From: Alistipes sp.
GTDB taxonomy: Bacteria > Bacteroidota > Bacteroidia > Bacteroidales > Rikenellaceae
DNA length: 64,000 nucleotides
NCBI GenBank assembly: GCA_017547175.1
Contig: JAFYQI010000008.1
Location: forward strand, 611,442-675,441
Direction: 5' to 3'
In this document: in pieces, positions 24,413 through 32,057 of the stretch
How the letters are laid out: every line of letters begins with the position of its first letter
Position numbering within the stretch: position 1 is the first letter of the stretch
The notes under the pieces: generated by a model
The model's database searches: none
Told to the model about the DNA's origin: nothing
What the model saw: the letters and a program-made list of their open reading frames with translations, nothing else
Program-made: the position numbers and the translations under genes

Positions 24413-24898
24413 CTATTTTTGTTTTCGTTCGTAGGTTTCGAAGCGGAATGGGTGAGGATAGTTTACGCCCTGCTCCAAACGTTCCTCGGCCACAAGCTCC
24501 CACATCGTGCGATCCCATTCCGGAAAACAGGTGTCGCCCTCATAAGGATGCTCGACGACGGTAAGGTAGAAGCGGTCGGCCAAAGGCATCGCCTCGGCAT
24601 AGATCTGTGCGCCTCCGATGATGAAGACCTCCTCATCGGAGGTAAAGAGATCGAGTGCCTCCTCGAGTGAGTGGACCACCTCACACCCCTCGATCTGCAA
24701 AGGTTGTCGCGTGATTACTACATTTCGGCGATTGGGCAGGGGACGCCCCAGCGAATCGTAGGTCTTGCGCCCCATCACTACGGGATGTCCCGATGTGAGT
24801 TGGCGGAAGTGCTTCATATCCTCCGTGATGTGCCACAGTAGGGTATTTTTATCTCCGATAGTGCCGTTCTCGGCCACTGCTACGATTACAGAAATCAT
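24413..24898 (-). CDS. folA: Dihydrofolate reductase
   Basis: Encodes 161 residues. It reduces dihydrofolate with NADPH, regenerating the cofactor oxidised by ThyA. Seen: ISVIVAVAENGTIG, LLWHITEDMKHF (the acidic residue in this helix position binds substrate), VMGRKTYDSLGRPLPNRRNVVIT and FIIGGAQIY. Length and motifs are standard. It follows thyA by 12 bases, the usual pairing. Confidence 0.97.
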   Translation of the reverse strand: MISVIVAVAENGTIGDKNTLLWHITEDMKHFRQLTSGHPVVMGRKTYDSLGRPLPNRRNVVITRQPLQIEGCEVVHSLEEALDLFTSDEEVFIIGGAQIYAEAMPLADRFYLTVVEHPYEGDTCFPEWDRTMWELVAEERLEQGVNYPHPFRFETYERKQK

Positions 24899-24910
24899 GG
24901 TCTGTGCGTA

Positions 24911-25804
24911 TTAAAAGGACATGGGGGCTTTGATCGTCGGCCACGGGTCGTATCCCTCGAGCGTGAAATCCTCATAGGTGAAGTCGAAAAGCGACTTGCG
25001 CTCGGGATTCAACACTATGCGAGGCAGCGGACGTGGCTCACGTGCGAGCTGCTCATCGACCTGCTCCATGTGGTTCAGGTAGAGGTGCGTGTCGCCCAAC
25101 GTATGGATAAACTCGCCCGGCTTGAGGCCGCATACCTGCGCCATCATCTGCGTCAAAAGCGCATAGGAGGCGATGTTGAACGGGACACCGAGGAAGGTAT
25201 CGGCACTGCGCTGATATAGCTGACAGGAGAGGCGCCCCTCGGCAACATAAAATTGGAACATGACATGGCAAGGAGGCAGGGCCATATCCTCCACCTCGGC
25301 AACGTTCCAGGCCGACACCAGGATGCGGCGCGACTCGGGGTTGTGTTTGATCAACTCTTCCGCTGCGCGAATCTGGTCTATTACACCTCCGTCGGCCTTA
25401 GGCCACGAGCGCCACTGATAGCCGTAAACATGGTTCAAATCGCCAAAACGATACCCCTCGATAGGCGATTCTTCACCGGCAGCTGCCAAAAAAGTTTCTC
25501 GATCAACCGGGAGTACGGCGTGCTTTACGCAGAGCTCGTTGTAGTAGCGATAGGCGTCATTATCCCAAATATGTACGCCGTTTTCTACCAGGTAGCGGAT
25601 GTTTGTATCGCCACGCAAGAACCACAACAATTCATGGATCACTCCCTTCAAAAAGACCTTTTTGGTGGTCAGCAGAGGGAAGCCCTCCTGCAAATTAAAG
25701 CGCATCTGATGGCCGAAGATGCTCTTTGTGCCGGTTCCGGTACGGTCTCCGCGCACGGTGCCCTCCTCCTTGATGCGACGCAACAGTTCGAGGTATTGTT
25801 TCAT
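24911..25804 (-). CDS. thyA: Thymidylate synthase
   Basis: Encodes 297 residues. It methylates dUMP to dTMP using methylene-tetrahydrofolate. The catalytic cysteine is Cys179 in [24 protein letters not shown] near residue 21 binds phosphate; [12 protein letters not shown] and [13 protein letters not shown] close the protein. An insert around residues 90-118 makes it ~30 residues longer than E. coli ThyA, a known variation. Its start overlaps the lpxH stop by 4 bases (ATGA). Confidence 0.97.
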   Translation of the reverse strand: MKQYLELLRRIKEEGTVRGDRTGTGTKSIFGHQMRFNLQEGFPLLTTKKVFLKGVIHELLWFLRGDTNIRYLVENGVHIWDNDAYRYYNELCVKHAVLPVDRETFLAAAGEESPIEGYRFGDLNHVYGYQWRSWPKADGGVIDQIRAAEELIKHNPESRRILVSAWNVAEVEDMALPPCHVMFQFYVAEGRLSCQLYQRSADTFLGVPFNIASYALLTQMMAQVCGLKPGEFIHTLGDTHLYLNHMEQVDEQLAREPRPLPRIVLNPERKSLFDFTYEDFTLEGYDPWPTIKAPMSF

Positions 25805-26547
25805 AGGTCGAGATGTTTCAGTTCAAGATTTCCCGCTTTGTCCAATACGGCAAAGGTAGGGTCGTGATCCCACGCGCCAAGAAGGACGACATGCAGCTTC
25901 TCTTCGCGATAGTCGCGTGCATAATGCATATGACCGAAGAGATATGCATCGATTGCACCTTCGTGCGTGCGCGCGTGAGTACGCGCGTATTCAATGAGTG
26001 GAGCCGTCACCGATTCGGTGAGGGTGGTTTGGGTTGCATGTTGTTTGCGAGAGTGTCCACTCCACCAATGGCCGAAGCGCATGGCCCAATCGGGATGTAT
26101 TAACCACGAAAAACACCAGCGCAACGTCCGTGAGCGGAACATGGTATTCATTGCCTTGAGCACCCATTGTCCGTCGATGTTCATGTTGTCGCCATGTGCA
26201 ATGAAGATGGTGCGACCTTCGAGCGTGATCGATGTGGGCTTGGTGTAGATCTCCACGCCGCATTCGCGAGACAGGTAGTTACCCACCCACATATCGTGGT
26301 TGCCGGTAAAGAATAAAACGCGAATGCCGCGATCGGTCAGCTCGGCGAGTTTGCCCAACGTACGGACAAACCCCTGCGGAACCACCTCGCGGTATTCGAA
26401 CCAGAAGTCAAAAATATCACCTGCCAATACCACCGTTTCGGCATCCTCGGCCACACGATCGAGCCAGGCTACAAAGCGTTGCTCGGTAGCCCGTACCTCT
26501 TCGGCTGAGCCTACTCCCAGGTGGATGTCGGAGGCGAAGTAGTGCAT
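25801..26547 (-). CDS. lpxH: UDP-2,3-diacylglucosamine diphosphatase (LpxH-type)
   Basis: Encodes 248 residues of the calcineurin-like phosphoesterase fold. All metal motifs are visible: [25 protein letters not shown] and GHMHYA. LpxH hydrolyses UDP-diacylglucosamine to lipid X in lipid A synthesis at the inner membrane. The FDFWFEY and MWVGNYL segments suit LpxH better than generic phosphoesterases. It is coupled to thyA downstream and abuts the upstream lipoprotein gene (shared base at 26547). Confidence 0.88.
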   Translation of the reverse strand: MHYFASDIHLGVGSAEEVRATEQRFVAWLDRVAEDAETVVLAGDIFDFWFEYREVVPQGFVRTLGKLAELTDRGIRVLFFTGNHDMWVGNYLSRECGVEIYTKPTSITLEGRTIFIAHGDNMNIDGQWVLKAMNTMFRSRTLRWCFSWLIHPDWAMRFGHWWSGHSRKQHATQTTLTESVTAPLIEYARTHARTHEGAIDAYLFGHMHYARDYREEKLHVVLLGAWDHDPTFAVLDKAGNLELKHLDL

Positions 26548-27689
26548 TAGCGCGTCAACTCTTGCAGTTTGCGCTCCAACTCCTCGCCACGCAGATCTCG
26601 ACCAACGATCGTACCCGTCTTGTCAATCAGGAACGAGGTGGGGAGCTTCGTTACATTATAGGTACCCACGGCCGTCGATGCTCTGCCACGCAGATCGCTC
26701 ACCGAAATCCAGGGGAGTTGCTGCTCCTGCACGGCATTGATCCAGAGTGGCTTTGAGGTGTCAACAGCTACCTGATAAACCTCCAGCGGGGTAGCGGCCG
26801 TATGGTATTTGGCGTAGATCTCTTTCAGCTCGGCATTCAAAACATTGCTGTTGCCCAACTCGGCCGACCAGAAATCGAGTAGAATCACCTTGCCAAGCAG
26901 CGACGAAAGACGAACCGTCTTGCCATAAATGTCCGACAACTCCAAATCGGGGAATTCAGATTCGGAAATCTCGGCCGAAAGACGCTGTGCAGCCTCCATG
27001 CGGGCGATATCGCCACGAAGCATGACCAGATAGGGCGAGTCGGGATAACGCTCCGACAGACCATCGGCTACAGCGCGGTAGTGCAATACGTCGTTTACGC
27101 CATCAGTCAGATACTGATCACCCGGAAGACGCTGATAGATGGCATAAACAGCTGCCAACGAAGCGTTGTTCTCGGCAATAAAACGTATCTGCTCACGACG
27201 GATGCGGTAGTATTCATTGGTGTACTGCTGAAGCAGAGCTTTACGCTCGGCCTCGGGTAGGTCGTAACGGGCAACCTTCTTGGCAATGGCCTCCAGCTGT
27301 TGAGCACCGGTGATGAACGATTGGTAGAAGGTGCGGAGCAGAGCCGACTCGTCAGAGCCTTCGACCGTATAGTTGCGTACGATATTGCCCACCGAATTAA
27401 CCGTTAAGCGGTCACCGGCCTGCAAAAAGAGCGGAATGCGGTCGCCTGCATAGAGAATGTTGTAGAGCGACGGACTCTTCGATACTTGCTCCACCTCGAA
27501 ACGATAATTTCCTTCGGCGTCGAGTACTGCCGAGTCGATGACCTGTTGGTTGAGCGCAGTTACCTGCTCCAGATAGACCGTCTTCTGATCGCCTGCAACC
27601 AAACGACCAGCAATATTGACCTTCGAAGATTGGCAGCCTACGCACAATAGGGCGGCTGCTACGAATGAGATAAATGTTCTTTTATTCAT
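26547..27689 (-). CDS. TlpA-like thioredoxin-fold lipoprotein lacking the CxxC motif
   Basis: Encodes 380 residues from MNKRTFISFVAAALLCVGC, a lipoprotein signal. Residues ~20-115 form a DUF4369-like beta domain, ~120-240 a helical linker, and ~245-380 a TlpA/AhpC-type thioredoxin fold (FPDLELSDIYGKTVRLSSLLGKVILLDFW). Where active members have WCxPC, this protein has FWSAELGNSNVL, so it has no redox cysteines. The cis-proline region (NVTKLPTSFLIDKTG) is kept. It cannot act as a disulfide reductase in the usual way and may be a binding or sensor protein. Confidence 0.88.
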   Translation of the reverse strand: MNKRTFISFVAAALLCVGCQSSKVNIAGRLVAGDQKTVYLEQVTALNQQVIDSAVLDAEGNYRFEVEQVSKSPSLYNILYAGDRIPLFLQAGDRLTVNSVGNIVRNYTVEGSDESALLRTFYQSFITGAQQLEAIAKKVARYDLPEAERKALLQQYTNEYYRIRREQIRFIAENNASLAAVYAIYQRLPGDQYLTDGVNDVLHYRAVADGLSERYPDSPYLVMLRGDIARMEAAQRLSAEISESEFPDLELSDIYGKTVRLSSLLGKVILLDFWSAELGNSNVLNAELKEIYAKYHTAATPLEVYQVAVDTSKPLWINAVQEQQLPWISVSDLRGRASTAVGTYNVTKLPTSFLIDKTGTIVGRDLRGEELERKLQELTR

Positions 27690-27752
27690 TTGGGTTGTTT
27701 CTAATGCAAAATTCAATTAACAAAGGTAACCAAAATTTCCCAAATCGCCTAT

Positions 27753-28433
27753 TTATTTCTGCAAATTGCGATGTTGGGCATTGTTTTTCGTAAAATTACG
27801 GCCATGGCGAGGCTGTTGACCCTTTTGCGAACGGTTGTTGCGAGCCGCCTGTCCGCGTGTCGGACGTGCCGAAAAGTGCTGTTTGTAATCGATTCGGAGA
27901 TTATTCAAGGCCTCCTCGTCGATCGTAATAGCGCCATCGGACATGCGGTTGAGGTCTTTAACGATGACTTCGTTGCTCGGATGCTCCTGATTATACTCGA
28001 AACTCTTGGAACGCATGTATCGTACCAGGCAATCGACCGCCTCGCTGGTTTGTGATGGCTCTTTTTCGGCCAATGCGCGCACCATGCGCTCGAGATATTT
28101 GCCGTAATGTTTATGAGTAATGCGATCCTGCGTATAATTTAACCGGCGAGGTTTGACCGTGAGATCTTCACGCGACGGACGTGGATAAGGCGAATCGACA
28201 TCAAGCTGAAAATCAGACATGATAAAGAGGTGATCCCACAACTTATGGGTGAAATCGGCCGTATCGCGCAGCAGGGGAAAAAGGTTACCCATGACGGCAA
28301 TGACGGCACGCGCCTGACGGTTACGCTCATGACGATCTTCGATAAGCATCAACGAGTCGATCATCTCGTGGATGTGTCGCCCGTATTCGGGCAGATACAA
28401 CTTGCGACGTGTGTAATTATAGTTCTTTTTCAT
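27753..28433 (-). CDS. DUF4290 family protein
   Basis: Encodes 226 residues from MKKNYNYTRRKLYLPEYGRHIH. The segments LPEYGRHIHEMIDSLMLIEDR and HKLWDHLFIMSDFQLDVDSPYP are diagnostic of DUF4290, a Bacteroidota family of unknown role. The C-terminal ~45 residues are basic, Gln/Arg/Asn-rich and disordered (ARPTRGQAARNNRSQKGQQP), which suggests nucleic-acid contact; that is inference. Confidence 0.88.
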   Translation of the reverse strand: MKKNYNYTRRKLYLPEYGRHIHEMIDSLMLIEDRHERNRQARAVIAVMGNLFPLLRDTADFTHKLWDHLFIMSDFQLDVDSPYPRPSREDLTVKPRRLNYTQDRITHKHYGKYLERMVRALAEKEPSQTSEAVDCLVRYMRSKSFEYNQEHPSNEVIVKDLNRMSDGAITIDEEALNNLRIDYKQHFSARPTRGQAARNNRSQKGQQPRHGRNFTKNNAQHRNLQK

Positions 28434-28548
28434 CGTGGTGTAATTCAAAAACGAAGTTTTCGATGGCCTTTTCGGCCTCGTTGAAGCTGCATTTGGTGCA
28501 GCTGAATCGCACGTAGTGCACTCCGATTTGCCGATCCTGACCCGCCAC
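28417..28548 (-). CDS. Possible 43-residue CxxC protein
   Basis: A short frame that could start at GTG 28548, downstream of the mapped promoter, and overlaps the DUF4290 start by 17 bases. The product ends VRFSCTKCSFNEAEKAIENF then VFELHHDEKEL, which has a CxxC pair and natural-looking composition. No family is recognised and the start is not certain. Confidence 0.3.
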   Translation of the reverse strand: MAGQDRQIGVHYVRFSCTKCSFNEAEKAIENFVFELHHDEKEL

Positions 28549-28590
28549 ACGAATTTGGGTTTCGGGGGTCGGATTTTGTACTTTTGAAGG

Positions 28591-28620
28591 CAAAAATAGC
28601 GAATTTTTCACAATTATCAA
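28591..28620 (-). promoter_or_regulatory. Promoter for the DUF4290-to-folA operon
   Basis: Minus strand: TTG (complement of 28618-28620), 19-nt spacer, TATTTTTG (complement of 28591-28598). Its -33 element touches the ATG of the divergent sigma-54 activator at 28623. Confidence 0.65.
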
Positions 28621-28622
28621 GT

Positions 28623-29762
28623 ATGAGTAAGGTTTTAATTCTCGACCGATCAAAAAGTATGCGAAACACGTTGCGCGAAAGACTCGAATATGAAGGTTTC
28701 ACGGCTGAAACGGCCGACAACGAGGCTGCAGCCCGCCAATTGATGCGTGAACTGCATTTTGATTTGTTGCTGACCGACGAGGAATCGTATCGCAGGGAAG
28801 AGCTGCAAACACCCTTTATTGTTCTCTCGAGTGAGGGGACCATCGACTCGGCTGTTGCGGCTTTGCAGGCCGGAGCCGAGGATTACCTGACCAAACCGAT
28901 TGATATGAATCGTCTGTTGCAGTCGATCCATCGCACCTTGGATCAGCCCGAAGAGGCGTGTGGTGCCCGTCGTCAGCCACAACGCAGGGCACGCCGTGCG
29001 ACCTCGCCGACCGCAGTTGAGGCGATCATAGGCTCTTCGCCAGAGATAAGCCATGTCCGAGAGTTGATCGAGAAGGTGGCTCCTTGTGAGGCGCGCGTTC
29101 TGATCACGGGTGAAAATGGTACAGGTAAAGAGTTGGTGGCGCGCCATCTACACCTTTCGAGCCCTCGTGCGACAGCTCCTTTCGTGGAGGTGAATTGTGC
29201 GGCAATCCCTTCGGAACTGATCGAGAGCGAGCTATTTGGTCACGAGCGAGGGGCCTTTACTTCGGCCATCAAACAGCGCAAGGGAAAGTTCGAGTTGGCC
29301 GATGGAGGAACGCTGTTTATGGATGAGATTGGAGACATGTCGCTTGCGGCGCAAGCCAAAGTTTTGCGTGCATTGCAGGAACACAAAATCTGTCGTGTAG
29401 GTAGTGATCGCGACATTGAGGTGAATGTGCGCGTTATTGCAGCCACGAACAAAGATTTAAAGGAGGAGATTCGTCGAGGCAATTTTCGGGAAGATCTTTA
29501 CCATCGTATTGGTGTAATTGTTATTCGGGTACCTCCATTGCGTGACCGTGCCGGTGATATTCCACAGCTGACCGACCACTTCATTCGCCTCATCGCCCAT
29601 GAATACGCCATAGAGCCGAAAACGATCGATTCCGAGGCACTCGATGCGTTGAAGGAGCGGAGCTGGAGTGGGAATATCCGTGAGCTTCGTAATGCGGTTG
29701 AGCGATTGATTGTCTTGTCGAGCGAAAAAATCACAAAAGAAGATGTGAAGCTATATTGTTAG
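28623..29762 (+). CDS. Sigma-54 activator (NtrC-like) without DNA-binding domain
   Basis: Encodes 379 residues. Residues 1-110 are a receiver domain with Asp52 and Lys91 in place, but the acidic pocket is reduced (LILDRS instead of VDDE) and the MPxMDG loop is absent. Residues ~138-375 are an AAA+ ATPase with Walker A GENGTGKE, the sigma-54 loop as GAFTSA (not GAFTGA), Walker B TLFMDEIGDM, and a complete sensor region. The chain stops right after the AAA+ domain, with no Fis helix-turn-helix. It probably activates sigma-54 RNA polymerase from solution or through a partner. Confidence 0.92.
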   Translation: MSKVLILDRSKSMRNTLRERLEYEGFTAETADNEAAARQLMRELHFDLLLTDEESYRREELQTPFIVLSSEGTIDSAVAALQAGAEDYLTKPIDMNRLLQSIHRTLDQPEEACGARRQPQRRARRATSPTAVEAIIGSSPEISHVRELIEKVAPCEARVLITGENGTGKELVARHLHLSSPRATAPFVEVNCAAIPSELIESELFGHERGAFTSAIKQRKGKFELADGGTLFMDEIGDMSLAAQAKVLRALQEHKICRVGSDRDIEVNVRVIAATNKDLKEEIRRGNFREDLYHRIGVIVIRVPPLRDRAGDIPQLTDHFIRLIAHEYAIEPKTIDSEALDALKERSWSGNIRELRNAVERLIVLSSEKITKEDVKLYC

Positions 29763-29832
29763 GATTTACAGGGTGTTACGCGGTTGTGCAAGGGGCGTGC
29801 TGTGATTTTTTTTGAATTTTTTTACGAAAAAG

Positions 29833-29864
29833 TTTGCACAATCACTTTTTTCGCCCTACATTTG
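29833..29864 (+). promoter_or_regulatory. Promoter of tRNA-Arg
   Basis: TTTG at 29833-29836, 20-nt spacer, TACATTTG at 29857-29864; the tRNA begins 13 bases later. Confidence 0.75.
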
Positions 29865-29876
29865 CAGTCGCAATTC

Positions 29877-29950
29877 GGCACCGTAGCTTAATTGAATAGA
29901 GCATCTGACTACGGATCAGAAGGTTACAGGTTTGAGTCCTGTCGGTGTCA
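29877..29950 (+). tRNA. tRNA-Arg (ACG)
   Basis: Acceptor GGCACCG/CGGTGTC with one G-U pair, anticodon stem CTGAC-TACGGAT-CAG region reading ACG, T-loop TTTGAGTC. The A34 would need deamination to inosine. No CCA is encoded. Confidence 0.92.
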
Positions 29951-29958
29951 CACTGAAA

Positions 29959-29991
29959 ATCAGGCGATTATCGAAAGATAGTCGCCTGATT
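29959..29991. terminator. Hairpin after tRNA-Arg
   Basis: AATCAGGCGA.. pairs with ..TCGCCTGATT around a GAAA-type loop, ~9 bases after the tRNA. The T-run is weak, and the gene on the other side (rmuC) ends 20 bases on, so it may serve both. Confidence 0.7.
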
Positions 29992-30011
29992 CGTTATTGG
30001 GGCTGTAGGCG

Positions 30012-31328
30012 TTACGCCTCCTCTCCCTCATCGACAGCTTCGGTTAGGGCTGCCGAAAACTCCTTTTTCGATTGTAGGCGTGCCGTCTTTTTGAGCTGCT
30101 GCCCAAGGCGCACGATGTTGTTGTTGCCTGTGTGGAGGCGTTTGTAGCTCTCTTCGTAGGCCGCTTGTGCCTTTTGCAGAGCACCTCCGACCTGCTCCAG
30201 GGAGGCGGTGAGAGCTACGGCTTGCTCATAGAGTTTCAAGCCACACTCGGCGATGCGCTTTGTGTTTTTGTCCTGCGCATCGTATTTCCACATGTCGGCT
30301 ACCATCTTCAGTACCGCGAAGAGGTTGGTGGGTGAAGAGATCAGCACCTTCTTCTCGTAGGCTTCGCTCCAGAGTGTAGGGTCGGCCTTCAGGGCCTCAA
30401 GGAAGGCCGGCTCGTTGGCGACGAACATGATGACAAAGTCGGGTGACTGAAGCAGTTTTTGGTACTCCTTGTTGCCCAACTCCTTGACATGTTTTCGTAC
30501 CGAGGCGACATGTGCGGCAAGGTGTTGGCGGCGCTCCTCTTCATCCATGGCGGCCGAGTAGTTCACATAGGCCGTGAGCGACACCTTTGAGTCGATAACG
30601 ATCTGCTTCTCCTCGGGTAGGCAGAGAATGACATCGGGGCGCAGGTTGTTGCCCTCTGCGTCCTTGAGGTTGTGCTGGGTGAGATAGTGGACCCCTTTGA
30701 CGAGAGACGAATTGTCGAGAATCGTCTCGAGCATCGTCTCACCCCAGTCGCCCTGTACCTTCGAATTGCCACGTAGGGCGTTGGTTAGGTTTGTTGTTTC
30801 GGTCGTAATACGGCGATTGAGCTCCAGGAGGTGCTGCAACTCATTTTTTAGTTCGCCTCGCTGTTCGTTTTCGTGGGAGTAGATGTGCTCAACACGCTGG
30901 CGGAACTCGGTGATGTTGTCGCGGAAGGGTTTCAATAATACATCCATCGACTCTTTGTTGGTTTCGCGGAACTGCTTTGTTTGCTCGTTCAGGATCTCTG
31001 CCGAAAGACTTTTGAAGTGGTCTTTGAGGTGGGCAAACTCCTCCGTACGGCGTTTTTCGGCTTCGCGTTGTTGCTCCTCATTGCGCGTCTTGAGGCGTTC
31101 GATCTCCTGTGTCGAGGTGGCACGTAGGATCTCCAACTCGCGCTCGGTGCGATTTTGCGCCTCGGTTTGGCTGCTCAAGGCGTTGCGCGCAGTCTCCAAT
31201 TCGCCCTGCACGGTTGCCAGATTGGCTCGGGTTGCGTGCAAATCACGTCGCAAAACAACCGTTACGACGATTGCTACCACGGTCACAAGGACCAAAATCG
31301 AACAAAGAATCAAGATAACGCTATTCAT
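30012..31328 (-). CDS. rmuC: RmuC-family protein
   Basis: Encodes 438 residues from MNSVILILCSILVLVTVVAIVV. The frame extends upstream but would cross the promoter. One N-terminal membrane anchor (4-25) is followed by a long coiled coil (~30-160) and the RmuC nuclease-like domain (~165-400), including NALRGNSKVQGDWGETMLE, LRPDVILCLPEEKQIVIDSKVSL and ALKADPTLWSEAYEKKVLI. RmuC limits recombination at inverted repeats and resembles PD-(D/E)xK nucleases (VIDSKVS). Confidence 0.93.
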   Translation of the reverse strand: MNSVILILCSILVLVTVVAIVVTVVLRRDLHATRANLATVQGELETARNALSSQTEAQNRTERELEILRATSTQEIERLKTRNEEQQREAEKRRTEEFAHLKDHFKSLSAEILNEQTKQFRETNKESMDVLLKPFRDNITEFRQRVEHIYSHENEQRGELKNELQHLLELNRRITTETTNLTNALRGNSKVQGDWGETMLETILDNSSLVKGVHYLTQHNLKDAEGNNLRPDVILCLPEEKQIVIDSKVSLTAYVNYSAAMDEEERRQHLAAHVASVRKHVKELGNKEYQKLLQSPDFVIMFVANEPAFLEALKADPTLWSEAYEKKVLISSPTNLFAVLKMVADMWKYDAQDKNTKRIAECGLKLYEQAVALTASLEQVGGALQKAQAAYEESYKRLHTGNNNIVRLGQQLKKTARLQSKKEFSAALTEAVDEGEEA

Positions 31329-31334
31329 AATAGA

Positions 31335-31372
31335 CAAAGATAAGCGTTTTTCGGCGAAATTTGCTATCTTTG
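31335..31372. promoter_or_regulatory. Back-to-back promoters of rmuC and rpe
   Basis: TATCTTTG faces right at 31365-31372 (rpe) and TATCTTTG faces left at complement 31335-31342 (rmuC). Only 22 bases separate them, so the -33 region of each overlaps the other's -7. The two are likely mutually exclusive. Confidence 0.6.
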
Positions 31373-31399
31373 CATGAGAATCTCTGTTAAAAGAAGAAA

Positions 31400-32053
31400 A
31401 TGAAACGGATGATAGCACCGTCGGTTTTGGCAGCCGACTTCGGACATTTGGAGCGTGAGGTACAGTTGGTGGACCGCAGTGAAGCAGCATGGGTGCATGT
31501 GGATGTGATGGATGGGCGTTTTGTCCCCAATATCTCGTTCGGATTTCCCGTATTGCGTGCGGTGAGACGGGCCACTACGAAACCGCTCGATGTTCACCTG
31601 ATGATCGTCGAGCCCGAACGCTATGTGGCGCGTTTTGCCCACGATGGTGCCGATTGGGTTACATTCCACCTGGAGGCTACGGAGGATCCGCTACACTGCA
31701 TACATCTCATTCGCGAAAGTGGCGCGAAGGTGGGTGTTTCGATCAAACCAAAAACCGATGTTGAGGCTTTACGCCCGATTCTGGATAAGGTCGATATGGT
31801 GCTTATCATGAGCGTGGAGCCGGGTTTTGGAGGTCAAAAGTTTATCCCCGAATCCCTCGATCGAATTCGTGCGCTGCGTGCAATGGCCGATGTCGTAAAT
31901 CAGGATCTGCTGATCGAGGTCGATGGCGGTATTTCATCGGAGAATGCACACCTGCTTTTTGAGGCCGGAGCCAATGTGTTGGTGGCCGGTTCGTCGGTTT
32001 TCAAAGCCGAAGACCCTGAGGCAGAGATTCATGCCATGTTGGAAGCACGTTAA
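31400..32053 (+). CDS. rpe: Ribulose-phosphate 3-epimerase
   Basis: Encodes 217 residues. It interconverts ribulose-5-P and xylulose-5-P in the pentose phosphate pathway. Seen: MIAPSVLAADFGHLE, WVHVDVMDGRFVPNISFG, LDVHLMI, SVEPGFGGQKFIPESL and EVDGGIS, i.e. the full set of TIM-barrel metal and phosphate motifs. The ABC-F gene starts 4 bases after its stop. Confidence 0.97.
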   Translation: MKRMIAPSVLAADFGHLEREVQLVDRSEAAWVHVDVMDGRFVPNISFGFPVLRAVRRATTKPLDVHLMIVEPERYVARFAHDGADWVTFHLEATEDPLHCIHLIRESGAKVGVSIKPKTDVEALRPILDKVDMVLIMSVEPGFGGQKFIPESLDRIRALRAMADVVNQDLLIEVDGGISSENAHLLFEAGANVLVAGSSVFKAEDPEAEIHAMLEAR

Positions 32054-32057
32054 AGTT

